Assembly (NCBI GenBank): GCA_032622095.1
Contig: CP136063.1
Span: forward strand, 116,458,723 to 116,522,722
Source of the DNA: Siphonodentalium dalli
Taxonomy: Eukaryota; Mollusca; Scaphopoda; Gadilida; Siphonodentaliidae
Length of the DNA stretch: 64,000 nucleotides
Reading direction: 5' to 3'
The position numbers and the translations under genes are program-made. How positions within the stretch are numbered: position 1 is the stretch's first letter; the number at the start of each line of letters is the position of its first letter. The notes under the pieces are model-generated. The model saw only the letters and a program-made list of their open reading frames with translations, searched no databases and was not told the origin of the DNA. This document shows positions 33,595-47,714 of this stretch, piece after piece.

Positions 33595-34258
33595 ATTAAG
33601 CAGCAATACTCACCGCGAAGGCCATTCGTGCCTTTAATACGTAGGTTTCGCAACTTATGTTATATGGCAACAACTATGTTTAAAAAGTCGTATGCGTAAA
33701 ATGCACGTGAGCCCAGAAATTGCGCTTTGCAAAAATAACGGCGACGATTAGAGCTTGGTTTACATGCGCACGTTGAGTTTTGTAAAACAATTATTAGTCT
33801 TAACCACTAACATCCTTGTACTGTAAACAAAAAAAACAAAAAATTTGTAATCCCCAAAACACATAGCTTTCTTAAAAATATCGATTTCTCAAAAATATCG
33901 ATGTCTATTTCTGGATAAAAAAGAAACGATATTTCTGGCAGTTTAACCCGATTCTTAAGCCATTGCCCCCAACCTTGGTGGTATGTCATCGAAAATCCAA
34001 CTGTTACCATTCTTTAAATGATATTTTGTGATATTTTAGAATTTGTTTTAAATGCTCGCACACCCCGAGTGTGATATGCAGCTGCACACATCAAGTATAA
34101 AAATGATTCTGGTGACCCAATTTGGAATTTGAATTTGAAGAATTCTAGTAATGTCACTTCCCATCCATACAAACATGCGTGTAACTACGTGATAGTTAAA
34201 AACAATAACTCACGTAACAAAGTTTTCTAAACGGAATGTATGATCATGTATATGCTAC

Positions 34259-34498
34259 ACGAACACAGTGGGTATGGTGAGGAACGTGTCGCATGAACGG
34301 TCTTTTATTGAGCGCTACAATGTGTTTTTGTGTGTTTATTTCGTTATTTTGTGAGAATATAAACAAGATCTGAAATTAAAGATACATAATAACTATCCAA
34401 TTAACAGTTTACTTTGTCTTTCAATTACCACGTCATACCCCCACCAAATAATATAAAAATTTGTATTGGCTATTTGGTCATGTCTTTGCTATTTAGAC
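34259..34498. other. Unique spacer between core and right array
   Basis: 240 bp of AT-rich sequence present only after duplication copy 2. It is the original continuation of the core toward the right array. No gene or element was recognised. Confidence 0.6.
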
Positions 34499-36299
34499 GC
34501 CCGCTGGATGGCAACACGCGAAATGAAAGGATTCCCGGGTGACCGCCGTTCTTCCGATTTAGTAACGAAAAGTGTTATTTTGACACCCCATGCACGACTT
34601 CAGCCCAATTTTATAAAATTTGGAAGGGGCTGCATGGTCGCCTGACTTTCCTATAGTTGTCCGCGGGGTGGCACCGCACGAAAATACAAGGATTCGCGGG
34701 TTGCCACCATGACTCAGGATACGGCAGCCGATTTAGTAACGAAAAGTGCTATTTTGACACCCCATGCACGACTTCAGCCCAATTTTAGAAAATTTGGAAG
34801 GGGCTGCATGGTCGCGTGACTTTCCTATAGTTGCCCGCGGGGTGGCACCGCACGAAAATACAAGGATTCCCGGGTTGCCACCATGACTCAGGATACGGCA
34901 GCCGATTTAGTAACGAAAAGTGCTATTTTGACACCCCATGCACGACTTCAGCCCAATTTTCGAAAATTTGGAAGGGGCTGCATGGTCGCGTGACTTTCCT
35001 ACAGTTGCCCGCGGGGTGGCACCGCGCGATAATACAAGGATTCCCGGGTGGCCACCATGACTCAGAATACGGCAGCCGATTTAGTAACGAAAAGTACTAT
35101 TTTCACACCCCATGCACGACTTCAGCCCAATTTTAGAAAATTTGGAAGGGGCTGCATGGTCGCGTGACTTTCCTATAGTTGCCCGCGGGGTGGCACCGCA
35201 CGAAAATACAAGGATTCCCGGGTTGCCACCATGACTCAGGATACGGCAGCCGATTTAGTAACGAAAAGTGCTATTTTGACATCCCATGCACGACTTCAGC
35301 CCAATTTTAGAAAATTTGGAAGGGGCTGCATGGTCGCGTGACTTTCCTATAGTTGCCCGCGGGGTGGCACCGCACGAAAATACAAGGATTCGCGGGTTGC
35401 CACCATGACTCAGGATACGGCAGCCGATTTAGTAACGAAAAGTGCTATTTTGACACCCCATGCACGACTTCAGCCCAATTTTAGAAAATTTGGAAGGGGC
35501 TGCATGGTCGCGTGACTTTCCTATAGTTGCCCGCGGGGTGGCACCGCACGAAAATACAAGGATTCCCGGGTTGCCACCATGACTCAGGATACGGCAGCCG
35601 ATTTAGTAACGAAAAGTGCTATTTTGACACCCCATGCACGACTTCAGCCCAATTTTCGAAAATTTGGAAGGGGCTGCATGGTCGCGTGACTTTCCTACAG
35701 TTGCCCGCGGGGTGGCACCGCACGATAATACAACGATTCCCGGGTGGCCACCATGACTCAGAATACGGCAGCCGATTTAGTAACGAAAAGTACTATTTTA
35801 CCCCATGCACGACTTCAGCCCAATTTTAGAAAATTTGGAAGGGGCTGCATGGTCGCGTGACTTTCCTATAGTTTCCCGCGGGGTGGCACCGCACGAAAAT
35901 ACAAGGATTCCCGGGTTGCCACCATGACTCAGGATACGGCAGCCGATTTAGTAACGAAAAGTGCTATTTTGACACCCCATGCACGACTTCAGCCCAATTT
36001 TAGAAAATTTGGAAGGGGCTGCATGGTCGCCTGACTTTCCTATAGTTGCCCGCGGGGTGGCACCGCACGAAAATACAAGTATTCCCGGGTTGCCACCATG
36101 ACTCAGGATACGGCAGCCGATTTAGTAACGAAAAGTGCTATTTTGACACCCCATGCACGACTTCAGCCCAATTTTAGAAAATTTGGAAGGGGCTACATGG
36201 TCGCGTGACTTTCCTATAGTTGCCCGCGGGGTGGCACCGCACGAAAATACAAGGATTCCCGGGTTGCCACCATGACTCAGGATACGGCAGCCGATTTAG

Positions 36300-39200
36300 T
36301 AACGAAAAGTGCTATTTTGACACCCCATGCACGACTTCAGCCCAATTTTAGAAAATTTGGAAGGGGCTGTATGGTCGCGTGACTTTCCTATAGTTGCCCG
36401 CGGGGTGGCACCGCACGAAAATACAAGGATTCGCGGGTTGCCACCATGACTCAGGATACGGCAGCCGATTTAGTAACGAAAAGTGCTATTTTGACACCCC
36501 ATGCACGACTTCAGCCCAATTTTTGAAAATTTGGAAGGGGCTACATGGTCGCGTGACTTTCCTTTAGTTGCCCGCGGGGTGGCACCGCACGAAAATACAA
36601 GGATTCCCGGGTTGCCACCATGACTCAGGATACGGCAGCCGATTTAGTAACGAAAAGTGCTATTTTGACACCCCATGCACGATTTCAGCCCAATTTTCGA
36701 AAATTTGGAAGGGGCTGCATGGTCGCGTGACTTTCCTACAGTTGCCCGCGGGGTGGCACCGCACGATAATACAAGGATTCCCGGGTGGCCACCATGACTC
36801 AGAATACGGCAGCCGATTTAGTAACGAAAAGTACTATTTTCACACCCCATGCACGACTTCAGCCCAATTTTAGAAAATTTGGAAGGGGCTGCATGGTCGC
36901 CTGACTTTCCTATAGTTGCCCGCGGGGGTGGCACCGCACGAAAATACAAGGATTCCCGGGTTGCCACCATGACTCAGGATACGGCAGCCGATTTAGTAAC
37001 GAAAAGTGCTATTTTGACACCCCATGCACGACTTCAGCCCAATTTTAGAAAATTTGGAAGGGGCTGCATGGTCGCGTGACTTTCCTATAGTTGCCCGCGG
37101 GGTGGCACCGCACGAAAATACAAGGATTCCCGGGTTGCCACCATGACTCAGGATACGGCAGCCGATTTAGTAACGAAAAGTGCTATTTTAACACCCCATG
37201 CACGACTTCAGCCAAATTTTACAAAATTTGGAAGGGGCTGTATGGTCGCGTGACTTTCATATAGTTGCCTGCGGGGTGGCACCGCACGAAAATACAAGGA
37301 TTCCCGGGTTGCCACCATGACTCAGGATACGGCAGCCGATTTAGTAACGAAAAGTGCTATTTTGACACCCCATGCACGATTTCAGCCCAATTTTAGAAAA
37401 TTTGGAAGGGGCTGCATGGTCGCGTGACATTCCTATAGTTGCCCGCTGGGTGGCACCGCACGAAAATACAAGGATTCCCGGGTTGCCACCATGACTCAGG
37501 ATACGGCAGCCGATTTAGTAACGAAAAGTGCTATTTTGACACCCCATGCACGACTTCAGCCCAATTTTCGAAAATTTGGAAGGGGCTGCATGGTCGCGTG
37601 ACTTTCCTACAGTTGCCCGCGGGGTGGCACCGCACGATAATACAAGGATTCCCGGGTGGCCACCATGACTCAGAATACGGCAGCCGATTTAGTAACGAAA
37701 AGTACTATTTTCACACCCCATGCACGACTTCAGCCCAATTTTAGAAAATTTGGAAGGGGCTGCATGGTCGCGTGACTTTCCTATAGTTGCCCGCGGGGGT
37801 GGCACCGCACGAAAATACAAGGATTCCCGGGTTGCCACCATGACTCAGGATACGGCAGCCGATTTAGTAACGAAAAGTGCTATTTTGACATCCCATGCAC
37901 GACTTCAGCCCAATTTTAGAAAATTTGGAAGGGGCTGCATGGTCGCGTGACTTTCCTATAGTTGCCCGCGGGGTGGCACCGCACGAAAATACAAGGATTC
38001 GCGGGTTGCCACCATGACTCAGGATACGGCAGCCGATTTAGTAACGAAAAGTGCTATTTTGACACCCCATGCACGACTTCAGCCCAATTTTAGAAAATTT
38101 GGAAGGGGCTGCATGGTCGCGTGACTTTCCTATAGTTGCCCGCGGGGTGGCACCGCACGAAAATACAAGGATTCCCGGGTTGCCACCATGACTCAGGATA
38201 CGGCAGCCGATTTAGTAACGAAAAGTGCTATTTTGACACCCCATGCACGACTTCAGCCCAATTTTCGAAAATTTGGAAGGGGCTGCATGGTCGCGTGACT
38301 TTCCTACAGTTGCCCGCGGGGTGGCACCGCACGATAATACAAGGATTCCCGGGTGGCCACCATGACTCAGAATACGGCAGCCGATTTAGTAACGAAAAGT
38401 ACTATTTTACCCCATGCACGACTTCAGCCCAATTTTAGAAAATTTGGAAGGGGCTGCATGGTCGCGTGACTTTCCTATAGTTGCCCGCGGGGGTGGCACC
38501 GCACGAAAATACAAGGATTCCCGGGTTGCCACCATGACTCAGGATACGGCAGCCGATTTAGTAACGAAAAGTGCTATTTTGACACCCCATGCACGACTTC
38601 AGCCCAATTTTAGAAAATTTGGAAGGGGCTGCATGGTCGCCTGACTTTCCTATAGTTGCCCGCGGGGTGGCACCGCACGAAAATACAAGTATTCCCGGGT
38701 TGCCACCATGACTCAGGATACGGCAGCCGATTTAGTAACGAAAAGTGCTATTTTGACACCCCATGCACGACTTCAGCCCAATTTTAGAAAATTTGGAAGG
38801 GGCTACATGGTCGCGTGACTTTCCTATAGTTGCCCGCGGGGTGGCACCGCACGAAAATACAAGGATTCCCGGGTTGCCACCATGACTCAGGATACGGCAG
38901 CCGATTTAGTAACGAAAAGTGCTATTTTGACACCCCATGCACGACTTCAGCCCAATTTTAGAAAATTTAGAAGGGGCTACATGGTCGCGTGACTTTCCTA
39001 TAGTTGCCCGCGGGGTGGCACCGCACGAAAATACAAGGATTTCCGGGTTGCCACCATGACTCAGGATACGGCAGCCGATTTAGTAACGAAAAGTGCTATT
39101 TTGACACCCCATGCACGACTTCAGCCCAATTTTAGAAAATTTGGAAGGGGCTGTATGGTCGCGTGACTTTCCTATAGTTGCCCGCTGGGTGGCACCGCAC

Positions 39201-40250
39201 GAAAATACAAGGATTCGCGGGTTGCCACCATGACTCAGGATACGGCAGCCGATTTAGTAACGAAAAGTGCTATTTTGACACCCCATGCACGACTTCAGCC
39301 CAATTTTTGAAAATTTGGAAGGGGCTACATGGTCGCGTGACTTTCCTTTAGTTGCCCGCGGGGTGGCACCGCACGAAAATACAAGGATTCCCGGGTTGCC
39401 ACCATGACTCAGGATACGGCAGCCGATTTAGTAACGAAAAGTGCTATTTTGACACCCCATGCACGATTTCAGCCCAATTTTCGAAAATTTGGAAGGGGCT
39501 GCATGGTCGCGTGACTTTCCTACAGTTGCCCGCGGGGTGGCACCGCACGATAATACAAGGATTCCCGGGTGGCCACCATGACTCAGAATACGGCAGCCGA
39601 TTTAGTAACGAAAAGTACTATTTTCACACCCCATGCACGACTTCAGCCCAATTTTAGAAAATTTGGAAGGGGCTGCATGGTCGCCTGACTTTCCTATAGT
39701 TGCCCGCGGGGTGGCACCGCACGAAAATACAAGGATTCCCGGGTTGCCACCATGACTCAGGATACGGCAGCCGATTTAGTAACGAAAAGTGCTATTTTGA
39801 CACCCCATGCACGACTTCAGCCCAATTTTATAAAATTTGGAAGGGGCTGCATGGTCGCGTGACTTTCCTATAGTTGCCCGCGGGGTGGCACCGCACGAAA
39901 ATACAAGGATTCCCGGGTTGCCACCATGACTCAGGATACGGCAGCCGATTTAGTAACGAAAAGTGCTATTTTAACACCCCATGCACGACTTCAGCCAAAT
40001 TTTACAAAATTTGGAAGGGGCTGTATGGTCGCGTGACTTTCATATAGTTGCCTGCGGGGTGGCACCGCACGAAAATACAAGGATTCCCGGGTTGCCACCA
40101 TGACTCAGGATACGGCAGCCGATTTAGTAACGAAAAGTGCTATTTTGACACCCCATGCACGATTTCAGCCCAATTTTAGAAAATTTGGAAGGGGCTGCAT
40201 GGTCGCGTGACATTCCTATTGTTGCCCGCTGGGTGGCACCGCACGAAAAT
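36300..40250 (-). repeat. Repeated 16-monomer block in right array
   Basis: The monomer run containing ctttcctttagttgcccg then gatttcagcccaattttcg at about 36560-36700 recurs at about 39345-39485, offset 2784 bp (16 x 174). The ccaaattttacaaaatttgg variant recurs at about 37212 and 39995 with the same offset. Boundaries are approximate. Confidence 0.7.
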
Positions 40251-40999
40251 ACAAGGATTCCCGGGTTGCCACCATGACTCAGGATACGGCAGCCGATTTA
40301 GTAACGAAAAGTGCTATTTTGACATCCCATGCACGACTTCAGCCCAATTTTAGAAAATTTGGAAGGGGCTACATGGTCGCGTGACTTTCCTTTAGTTGCC
40401 CGCGGGGTGGCACCGCACGAAAATACAAGGATTCCCGGGTTGGCACCATGATTCAGGATACGGCAGCCGATTTAGTAACGAAAAGTGCTATTTTAACACC
40501 CCATGCACGACTTCAGCCCAATTTTAGAAAATTTGGAAGGGGCTGCATGGTCGCCTGACTTTCCTATAGTTGTCCGCGGGGTGGCACCGCACGAAAATAC
40601 AAGGATTCGCGGGTTGCCACCATGACTCAGGATACGGCAGCCGATTTAGTAACGAAAAGTGCTATTTTGACACCCCATGCACGACTTCAGCCCAATTTTA
40701 GAAAATTTGGAAGGGGCTGCATGGTCGCGTGACTTTCCTATAGTTGCCCGCGGGGTGGCACCGCACGAAAATACAAGGATTCCCGGGTTGCCACCATGAC
40801 TCAGGATACGGCAGCCGATTTAGTAACGAAAAGTGCTATTTTAACACCCCATGCACGACTTCAGCCAAATTTTAGAAAATTTGGAAGGGGCTGTATGGTC
40901 GCGTGACTTTCATATAGTTGCCTGCGGGGTGGCACCGCACGAAAATACAAGGATTCCCGGGTTGCCACCATGACTCAGGATACGGCAGCCGATTTAGTA

Positions 41000-43900
41000 A
41001 CGAAAAGTGCTATTTTGACACCCATGCACGATTCAGCCCAATTTTAGAAAATTTGGAAGGGGCTGCATGGTCGCGTGACATTCCTATAGTTGCCCGCTGG
41101 GTGGCATCGCACGAAAATACAAGGATTCCCGGGTTGCCACCATGACTCAGGATACGGCAGCCGATTTAGTAACGAAAAGTGCTATTTTGACATCCCATGC
41201 ACGACTTCAGCCCAATTTAGAAAATTTGGAAGGGGCTACATGGTCGCCTGACTTTCCTTTAGTTGCCCCGGGGGTGGCACCGCACGAAAATACAAGGATT
41301 CCCGGGTTGCCACCATGACTCAGGATACGGCAGCCGAATTTAGTAACGAAAAGTGCTATTTTAACACCCCATGCACGACTTCAGGCCCCAATTTTAGAAA
41401 ATTTGGAAGGGGCTGGCATGGTCGCCTGACTTTCATATAGTTGCCCGCGGGGTGGCACCGCACGAAAATACAAGGATTCGCGGGTTGCCACCATGACTCA
41501 GGATACGGCAGCCGATTTAGTAACGAAAAGTGCTATTTGACACCCCATGCACGACTTCAGCCCAATTTTGAAATTTGGAAGGGGCTACATGGTCGCGTGA
41601 CTTTCCTTTAGTTGCCCGCGGGGTGGCACCGCACGAAAATACAAGGATTCCCGGGTTGCCACCATGACTCAGGATACGGCAGCCGATTTAGTAACGAAAA
41701 AGTGCTATTTAACACCCCATGCACGACTTCAGCCCAATTTTAGAAAATTTGGAAGGGGCTGCATGGTCGCCTCACTTTCCTATAGTTGCCCTCGGGGGTG
41801 GCACCGCACGAAAATACAAGGATTGGCGGGTTGCCACCATGACTCAGGTATACGGCAGCCGATTTAGTAACGAAAAGTGCTATTTTGACACCCCATGCAC
41901 GACTTCAGCCCAATTTTAGAAAATTTGGAAGGGGCTGTATGGTCGCGTGACTTTCATATAGTTGCCTGTGGGGTGGCACCGCACGAAAATACAAGGATTC
42001 CCGGGGTTGCCACCATGACTCAGGATTACGGCAGCCGATTTAGTAACGAAAAGTGCTATTTTGACACCCCATGCACGATTTCAGCCCAATTTTAGAAAAA
42101 TTTGGAAGGGGCTGCATGGTCGCGTGACATTCCTATAGTTGCCCGCTGGGTGGCACCGCACGAAAATACAAGGATTCCCGGGTTGCCACCATGACTCAGG
42201 ATACGGCAGCCGATTTAGTAACGAAAAGTGCTATTTTGACATCCCATGCACGACTTCAGCCCAATTTAGAAAATTTGGAAGGGGCTACATGGTCGCGTGA
42301 CTTTCCTTTAGTTTGCCCGCGGGGTGGGACCGCACGAAAATACAAGGATTCCCGGGTTGCCACCATGACTCAGGATACGGCAGCCGATTTAGTAACGAAA
42401 AGTGCTATTTTAACACCCCATGCACGACTTCAGCCCAATTTTAGAAAATTTGGAAGGGGCTGCATGGTCGCGTGACTTTCCTATAGTTGTCCGCGGGGGT
42501 GGCACCGCACGAAAATACAAGGATTCGCAGGTTGCCACCATGACTCAGGATACGGCAGCCGATTTAGTACGAAAAGTGCTATTTTGACACCCATGCACGA
42601 CTTCAGCCCAATTTTAGAAAATTTGGAAGGGGCTGCATGGTCGCGTGACTTTCCTATAGTTGCCCGCGGGGTGGCACCGCACGAAAATACAAGGATTCCC
42701 GGGTTGCCACCATGACTCAGGATACGGCAGCCGATTTAGTAACGAAAAGTGCTATTTTAACACCCCATGCACGACTTCAGCCGAATTTTAGAAAATTTGG
42801 AAGGGGCTGTATGGTCGCGTGACTTTCATATAGTTGCCTGTGGGGTGGCACCGCACGAAAATACAAGGATTCCCGGGTTGCCACCATGACTCAGGATACG
42901 GCAGCCGATTTAGTAACGAAAAGTGCTATTTTGACACCCCATGCACGACTTCAGCCCAATTTTTGAAAATTTGGAAGGGGCTAATAGGTCGCGTGACTTT
43001 TCCTATAGTTGCCCGCGGGGTGGCACCGCACGAAAATACAAGGATTCCCGGGTTGCCACCATGACTCAGGATACGGCAGCCGATTTAGTAAAGAAAAGTG
43101 CTATTTTGACACCCCATGCACGACTTCAGGCCCAATTTTAGAAAATTTGAAGGGGGCTACATGTTCGCGTGACTTTCCTTTAGTTGCCCGCGGGGTGGCA
43201 CCGCACGAAAATACAAGGATTCCCGGGTTGCCACCATGACTCAGGAATACGGCAGCCGATTTAGTAACGAAAAGTGCTATTTTGACACCCCATGCACGAT
43301 TTCAAGCCCGCAATTTTCGAAAATTTGGAAGGGGCTGCATGGTCGCGTGACTTTCCTACAGTTGCCCGCGGGGTGGCACCGCACGATAATACAAGGATTC
43401 CCGGGTGGCCACCATGACTCAGAATACGGCAGCCGATTAGTAACGAAAAGTACTATTTTCACACCCCATGCACGACTTCAGCCCAATTTTAGAAAATTTG
43501 GAAGGGGCTGCATGGTCGCGTGACTTTCCTATAGTTGCCCGCGGGGTGGCACCGCACGAAAAATACAAGGATTCCCGGGTTGCCACCATGACTCAGGATT
43601 ACGGCAGCCGATTTAGTAACGAAAAGTGCTATTTTGACACCCCATGCACGACTTCAGCCCAATTTTAGAAAATTTGGAAGGGGCTGCATGGTCGCGTAAC
43701 TTTCCTATAGTTGCACCGCGGGGTGGCACCGCACGAAAATACAAGGATTCCCGGGTTGCCACCATGACTCAGGATACGGCAGCCGATTTAGTAACGAAAA
43801 GTGCTATTTTAACACCCCATGCACGACTTCAGCCAAATCTTAGAAAATTTGGAAGGGGCTGTATGATCGCGTGACTTTCATATAGTTGCCTGCGGTGTGG

Positions 43901-44850
43901 CACCGCACGAAAATACAAGGATTCCCGGGTTGCCACCATGACTCAGGATACGGCAGCCGATTTTAGTAACGAAAAGTGCTATTTTGACACCCCATGCACG
44001 ATTTCAGCCCAATTTTAGAAAATTTGGAAGGGCTGCATGGTCGCGTGACATTCCTATAGTTGCCCGCTGGGTCGCCACCGCACGAAAACACAAGGATTCC
44101 CGGGGTTGCCACCATGACTCAGGATACGGCAGCCGATTTAGTAACGAAAAGTGCTATTTTGACATCCCATGCACGACTTCAGCCCAATTTTAGAAAATTT
44201 GGAAGGGCTACATGGTCGCCTGACTTTCCTATAGTTGCCCGCGGGGTGGCACCGCACGAAAATACAAGGATTCCCGGGTTGCCACCATGACTCAGGATAC
44301 GGCAGCGATTTAGTAACGAAAAGTGCTATTTTAACACCCCATGCACGACCTTCAGCCCAAATTTTAGAAAATTTGGAAGGGGCTGCATGGTCGCGTGACT
44401 TTCCTATAGTTGTCCGCGGGGTGGCACCGCACGAAAATACAAGGGATTCGCAGGTTGCCACCATGACTCAGGATACGGCAGCCGATTTAGTAACGAAAAG
44501 TGCTATTTTTGACACCCCATGCACGACTTCAGCCCAATTTTAGAAAATTTGGAAGGGGCTGCATGGTCGCGTGACTTTCCTATAGTTGCCCGCGGGGTGG
44601 CACCGCACGAAAATACAAGGATTCCCGGGTTGCCACCATGACTCAGGATACGGCAGCCGATTAGTAACGAAAAGTGCTATTTTAAACACCCCATGCACGA
44701 CTTCAGCCAAATTTTAGAAATTTGGAAGGGGCTGTATGGTCGCGTGACTTTCATATAGTTGCCTTGCGGGGTGGCACCGCACGAAAATACAAGGATTCCC
44801 GGGTTGCCACCATGACTCAGGATCGGCAGCCGATTTAGTAACGAAAAGTG
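41000..44850 (-). repeat. Indel-rich stretch of the right array
   Basis: Single-base insertions and deletions occur here far more often than in the flanks. Examples are cacccatgcacgattcagcc near 41030, cagccgaattta near 41332, caggccccaatt near 41385, acgaaaaagtg near 41694, caggtatacgg near 41846, cccggggttgcc near 42001, tagtacgaaaag near 42568, ggggctaatagg near 42976 and gatcggcagcc near 44821. The variant order of about 43.3-44.25 kb matches clean sequence at about 45.2-46.15 kb. This is most simply unpolished long-read or gap-filled sequence. Confidence 0.75.
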
Positions 44851-45099
44851 CTATTTTGACACCCCATGCACGACTTCAGCCCAATTTTTGAAAATTTGGA
44901 AGGGGCTACATGGTCGCGTGACTTTCCTATAGTTGCCCGCGGGGTGGCACCGCACGAAAATACAAGGATTCCCGGGTTGCCACCATGACTCAGGATACGG
45001 CAGCCGATTTAGTAAAGAAAAGTGCTATTTTGACACCCCATGCACGACTTCAGCCCAATTTTAGAAAATTTGGAAGGGGCTACATGGTCGCGTGACTTT

Positions 45100-47700
45100 C
45101 CTTTAGTTGCCCGCGGGGTGGCACCGCACGAAAATACAAGGATTCCCGGGTTGCCACCATGACTCAGGATACGGCAGCCGATTTAGTAACGAAAAGTGCT
45201 ATTTTGACACCCCATGCACGATTTCAGCCCAATTTTCGAAAATTTGGAAGGGGCTGCATGGTCGCGTGACTTTCCTACAGTTGCCCGCGGGGTGGCACCG
45301 CACGATAATACAAGGATTCCCGGGTGGCCACCATGACTCAGAATACGGCAGCCGATTTAGTAACGAAAAGTACTATTTTCACACCCCATGCACGACTTCA
45401 GCCCAATTTTAGAAAATTTGGAAGGGGCTGCATGGTCGCGTGACTTTCCTATAGTTGCCCGCGGGGTGGCACCGCACGAAAATACAAGGATTCCCGGGTT
45501 GCCACCATGACTCAGGATACGGCAGCCGATTTAGTAACGAAAAGTGCTATTTTGACACCCCATGCACGACTTCAGCCCAATTTTAGAAAATTTGGAAGGG
45601 GCTGCATGGTCGCGTAACTTTCCTATAGTTGCCCGCGGGGTGGCACCGCACGAAAATACAAGGATTCCCGGGTTGCCACCATGACTCAGGATACGGCAGC
45701 CGATTTAGTAACGAAAAGTGCTATTTTAACACCCCATGCACGACTTCAGCCAAATTTTAGAAAATTTGGAAGGGGCTGTATGATCGCGTGACTTTCATAT
45801 AGTTGCCTGCGGTGTGGCACCGCACGAAAATACAAGGATTCCCGGGTTGCCACCATGACTCAGGATACGGCAGCCGATTTAGTAACGAAAAGTGCTATTT
45901 TGACACCCCATGCACGATTTCAGCCCAATTTTAGAAAATTTGGAAGGGGCTGCATGGTCGCGTGACATTCCTATAGTTGCCCGCTGGGTCGCACCGCACG
46001 AAAACACAAGGATTCCCGGGTTGCCACCATGACTCAGGATACGGCAGCCGATTTAGTAACGAAAAGTGCTATTTTGACATCCCATGCACGACTTCAGCCC
46101 AATTTTAGAAAATTTGGAAGGGGCTACATGGTCGCCTGACTTTCCTATAGTTGCCCGCGGGGTGGCACCGCACGAAAATACAAGGATTCCCGGGTTGCCA
46201 CCATGACTCAGGATACGGCAGCCGATTTAGTAACGAAAAGTGCTATTTTGACACCCCATGCACGATTTCAGCCCAATTTTCGAAAATTTGGAAGGGGCTG
46301 CATGGTCGCGTGACTTTCCTACAGTTGCCCGCGGGGTGGCACCGCACGATAATACAAGGATTCCCGGGTGGCCACCATGACTCAGAATACGGCAGCCGAT
46401 TTAGTAACGAAAAGTACTATTTTCACACCCCATGCACGACTTCAGCCCAATTTTAGAAAATTTGGAAGGGCTGCATGGTCGCCTGACTTTCCTATAGTTG
46501 CCCGCGGGGTGGCACCGCACGAAAATACAAGGATTCCCGGGTTGCCACCATGACTCAGGATACGGCAGCCGATTTAGTAACGAAAAGTGCTATTTTAACA
46601 CCCCATGCACGACTTCAGCCCAATTTTAGAAAATTTGGAAGGGGCTGCATGGTCGCGTAACTTTCCTATAGTTGCCCGCGGGGTGGCACCGCACGAAAAT
46701 ACAAGGATTCCCGGGTTGCCACCATGACTCAGGATACGGCAGCCGATTTAGTAACGAAAAGTGCTATTTTAACACCCCATGCACGACTTCAGCCAAATTT
46801 TAGAAAATTTGGAAGGGGCTGTATGATCGCGTGACTTTCATATAGTTGCCTGCGGTGTGGCACCGCACGAAAATACAAGGATTCCCGCGTTGCCACCATG
46901 ACTCAGGATACGGCAGCCGATTTAGTAACGAAAAGTGCTATTTTGACACCCCATGCACGATTTCAGCCCAATTTTAGAAAATTTGGAAGGGGCTGCATGG
47001 TCGCGTGACATTCCTATAGTTGCCCGCTGGGTCGCACCGCACGAAAACACAAGGATTCCCGGGTTGCCACCATGACTCAGGATACGGCAGCCGATTTAGT
47101 AACGAAAAGTGCTATTTTGACATCCCATGCACGACTTCAGCCCAATTTTAGAAAATTTGGAAGGGGCTACATGGTCGCCTGACTTTCCTATAGTTGCCCG
47201 CGGGGTGGCACCGCACGAAAATACAAGGATTCCCGGGTTGCCACCATGACTCAGGATACGGCAGCCGATTTAGTAACGAAAAGTGCTATTTTGACACCCC
47301 ATGCACGATTTCAGCCCAATTTTCGAAAATTTGGAAGGGGCTGCATGGTCGCGTGACTTTCCTACAGTTGCCCGCGGGGTGGCACCGCACGATAATACAA
47401 GGATTCCCGGGTGGCCACCATGACTCAGAATACGGCAGCCGATTTAGTAACGAAAAGTACTATTTTCACACCCCATGCACGACTTCAGCCCAATTTTAGA
47501 AAATTTGGAAGGGCTGCATGGTCGCCTGACTTTCCTATAGTTGCCCGCGGGGTGGCACCGCACGAAAATACAAGGATTCCCGGGTTGCCACCATGACTCA
47601 GGATACGGCAGCCGATTTAGTAACGAAAAGTGCTATTTTAACACCCCATGCACGACTTCAGCCCAATTTTAGAAAATTTGGAAGGGGCTGCATGGTCGCC
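45100..47700 (-). repeat. Higher-order repeat, 6-monomer unit
   Basis: Equivalent monomer positions recur at 45107, 46151 and 47194 (1044 and 1043 bp). Private variants gtatgatcgcg (about 45778 and 46820), gggtcgcaccgcacg (about 45987 and 47030) and cgtaactttcc (about 45614 and 46656) keep the same order. A 1-bp loss (gaagggctgc) is shared by the later two units. Confidence 0.85.
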
Positions 47701-47714
47701 TGACTTCCCTATAG

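Larger units (their letters stand above)
27181..34258 (+). repeat. Tandem segmental duplication, copy 2 (7,078 bp)
   Basis: Direct repeat of 20111-27180. Differences noticed by eye are about nine substitutions (for example near 21184, 21487, 21534, 22572, 22967, 23391, 25968 and 26723 of copy 1) plus length changes in microsatellites (ATAT near 27998, +8 in (AC)n, -4 in CTGT). That is roughly 0.1% substitution divergence. After 34258 this copy continues into unique sequence, whereas copy 1 runs into satellite, which fixes the junction at 27180/27181. Confidence 0.95.
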
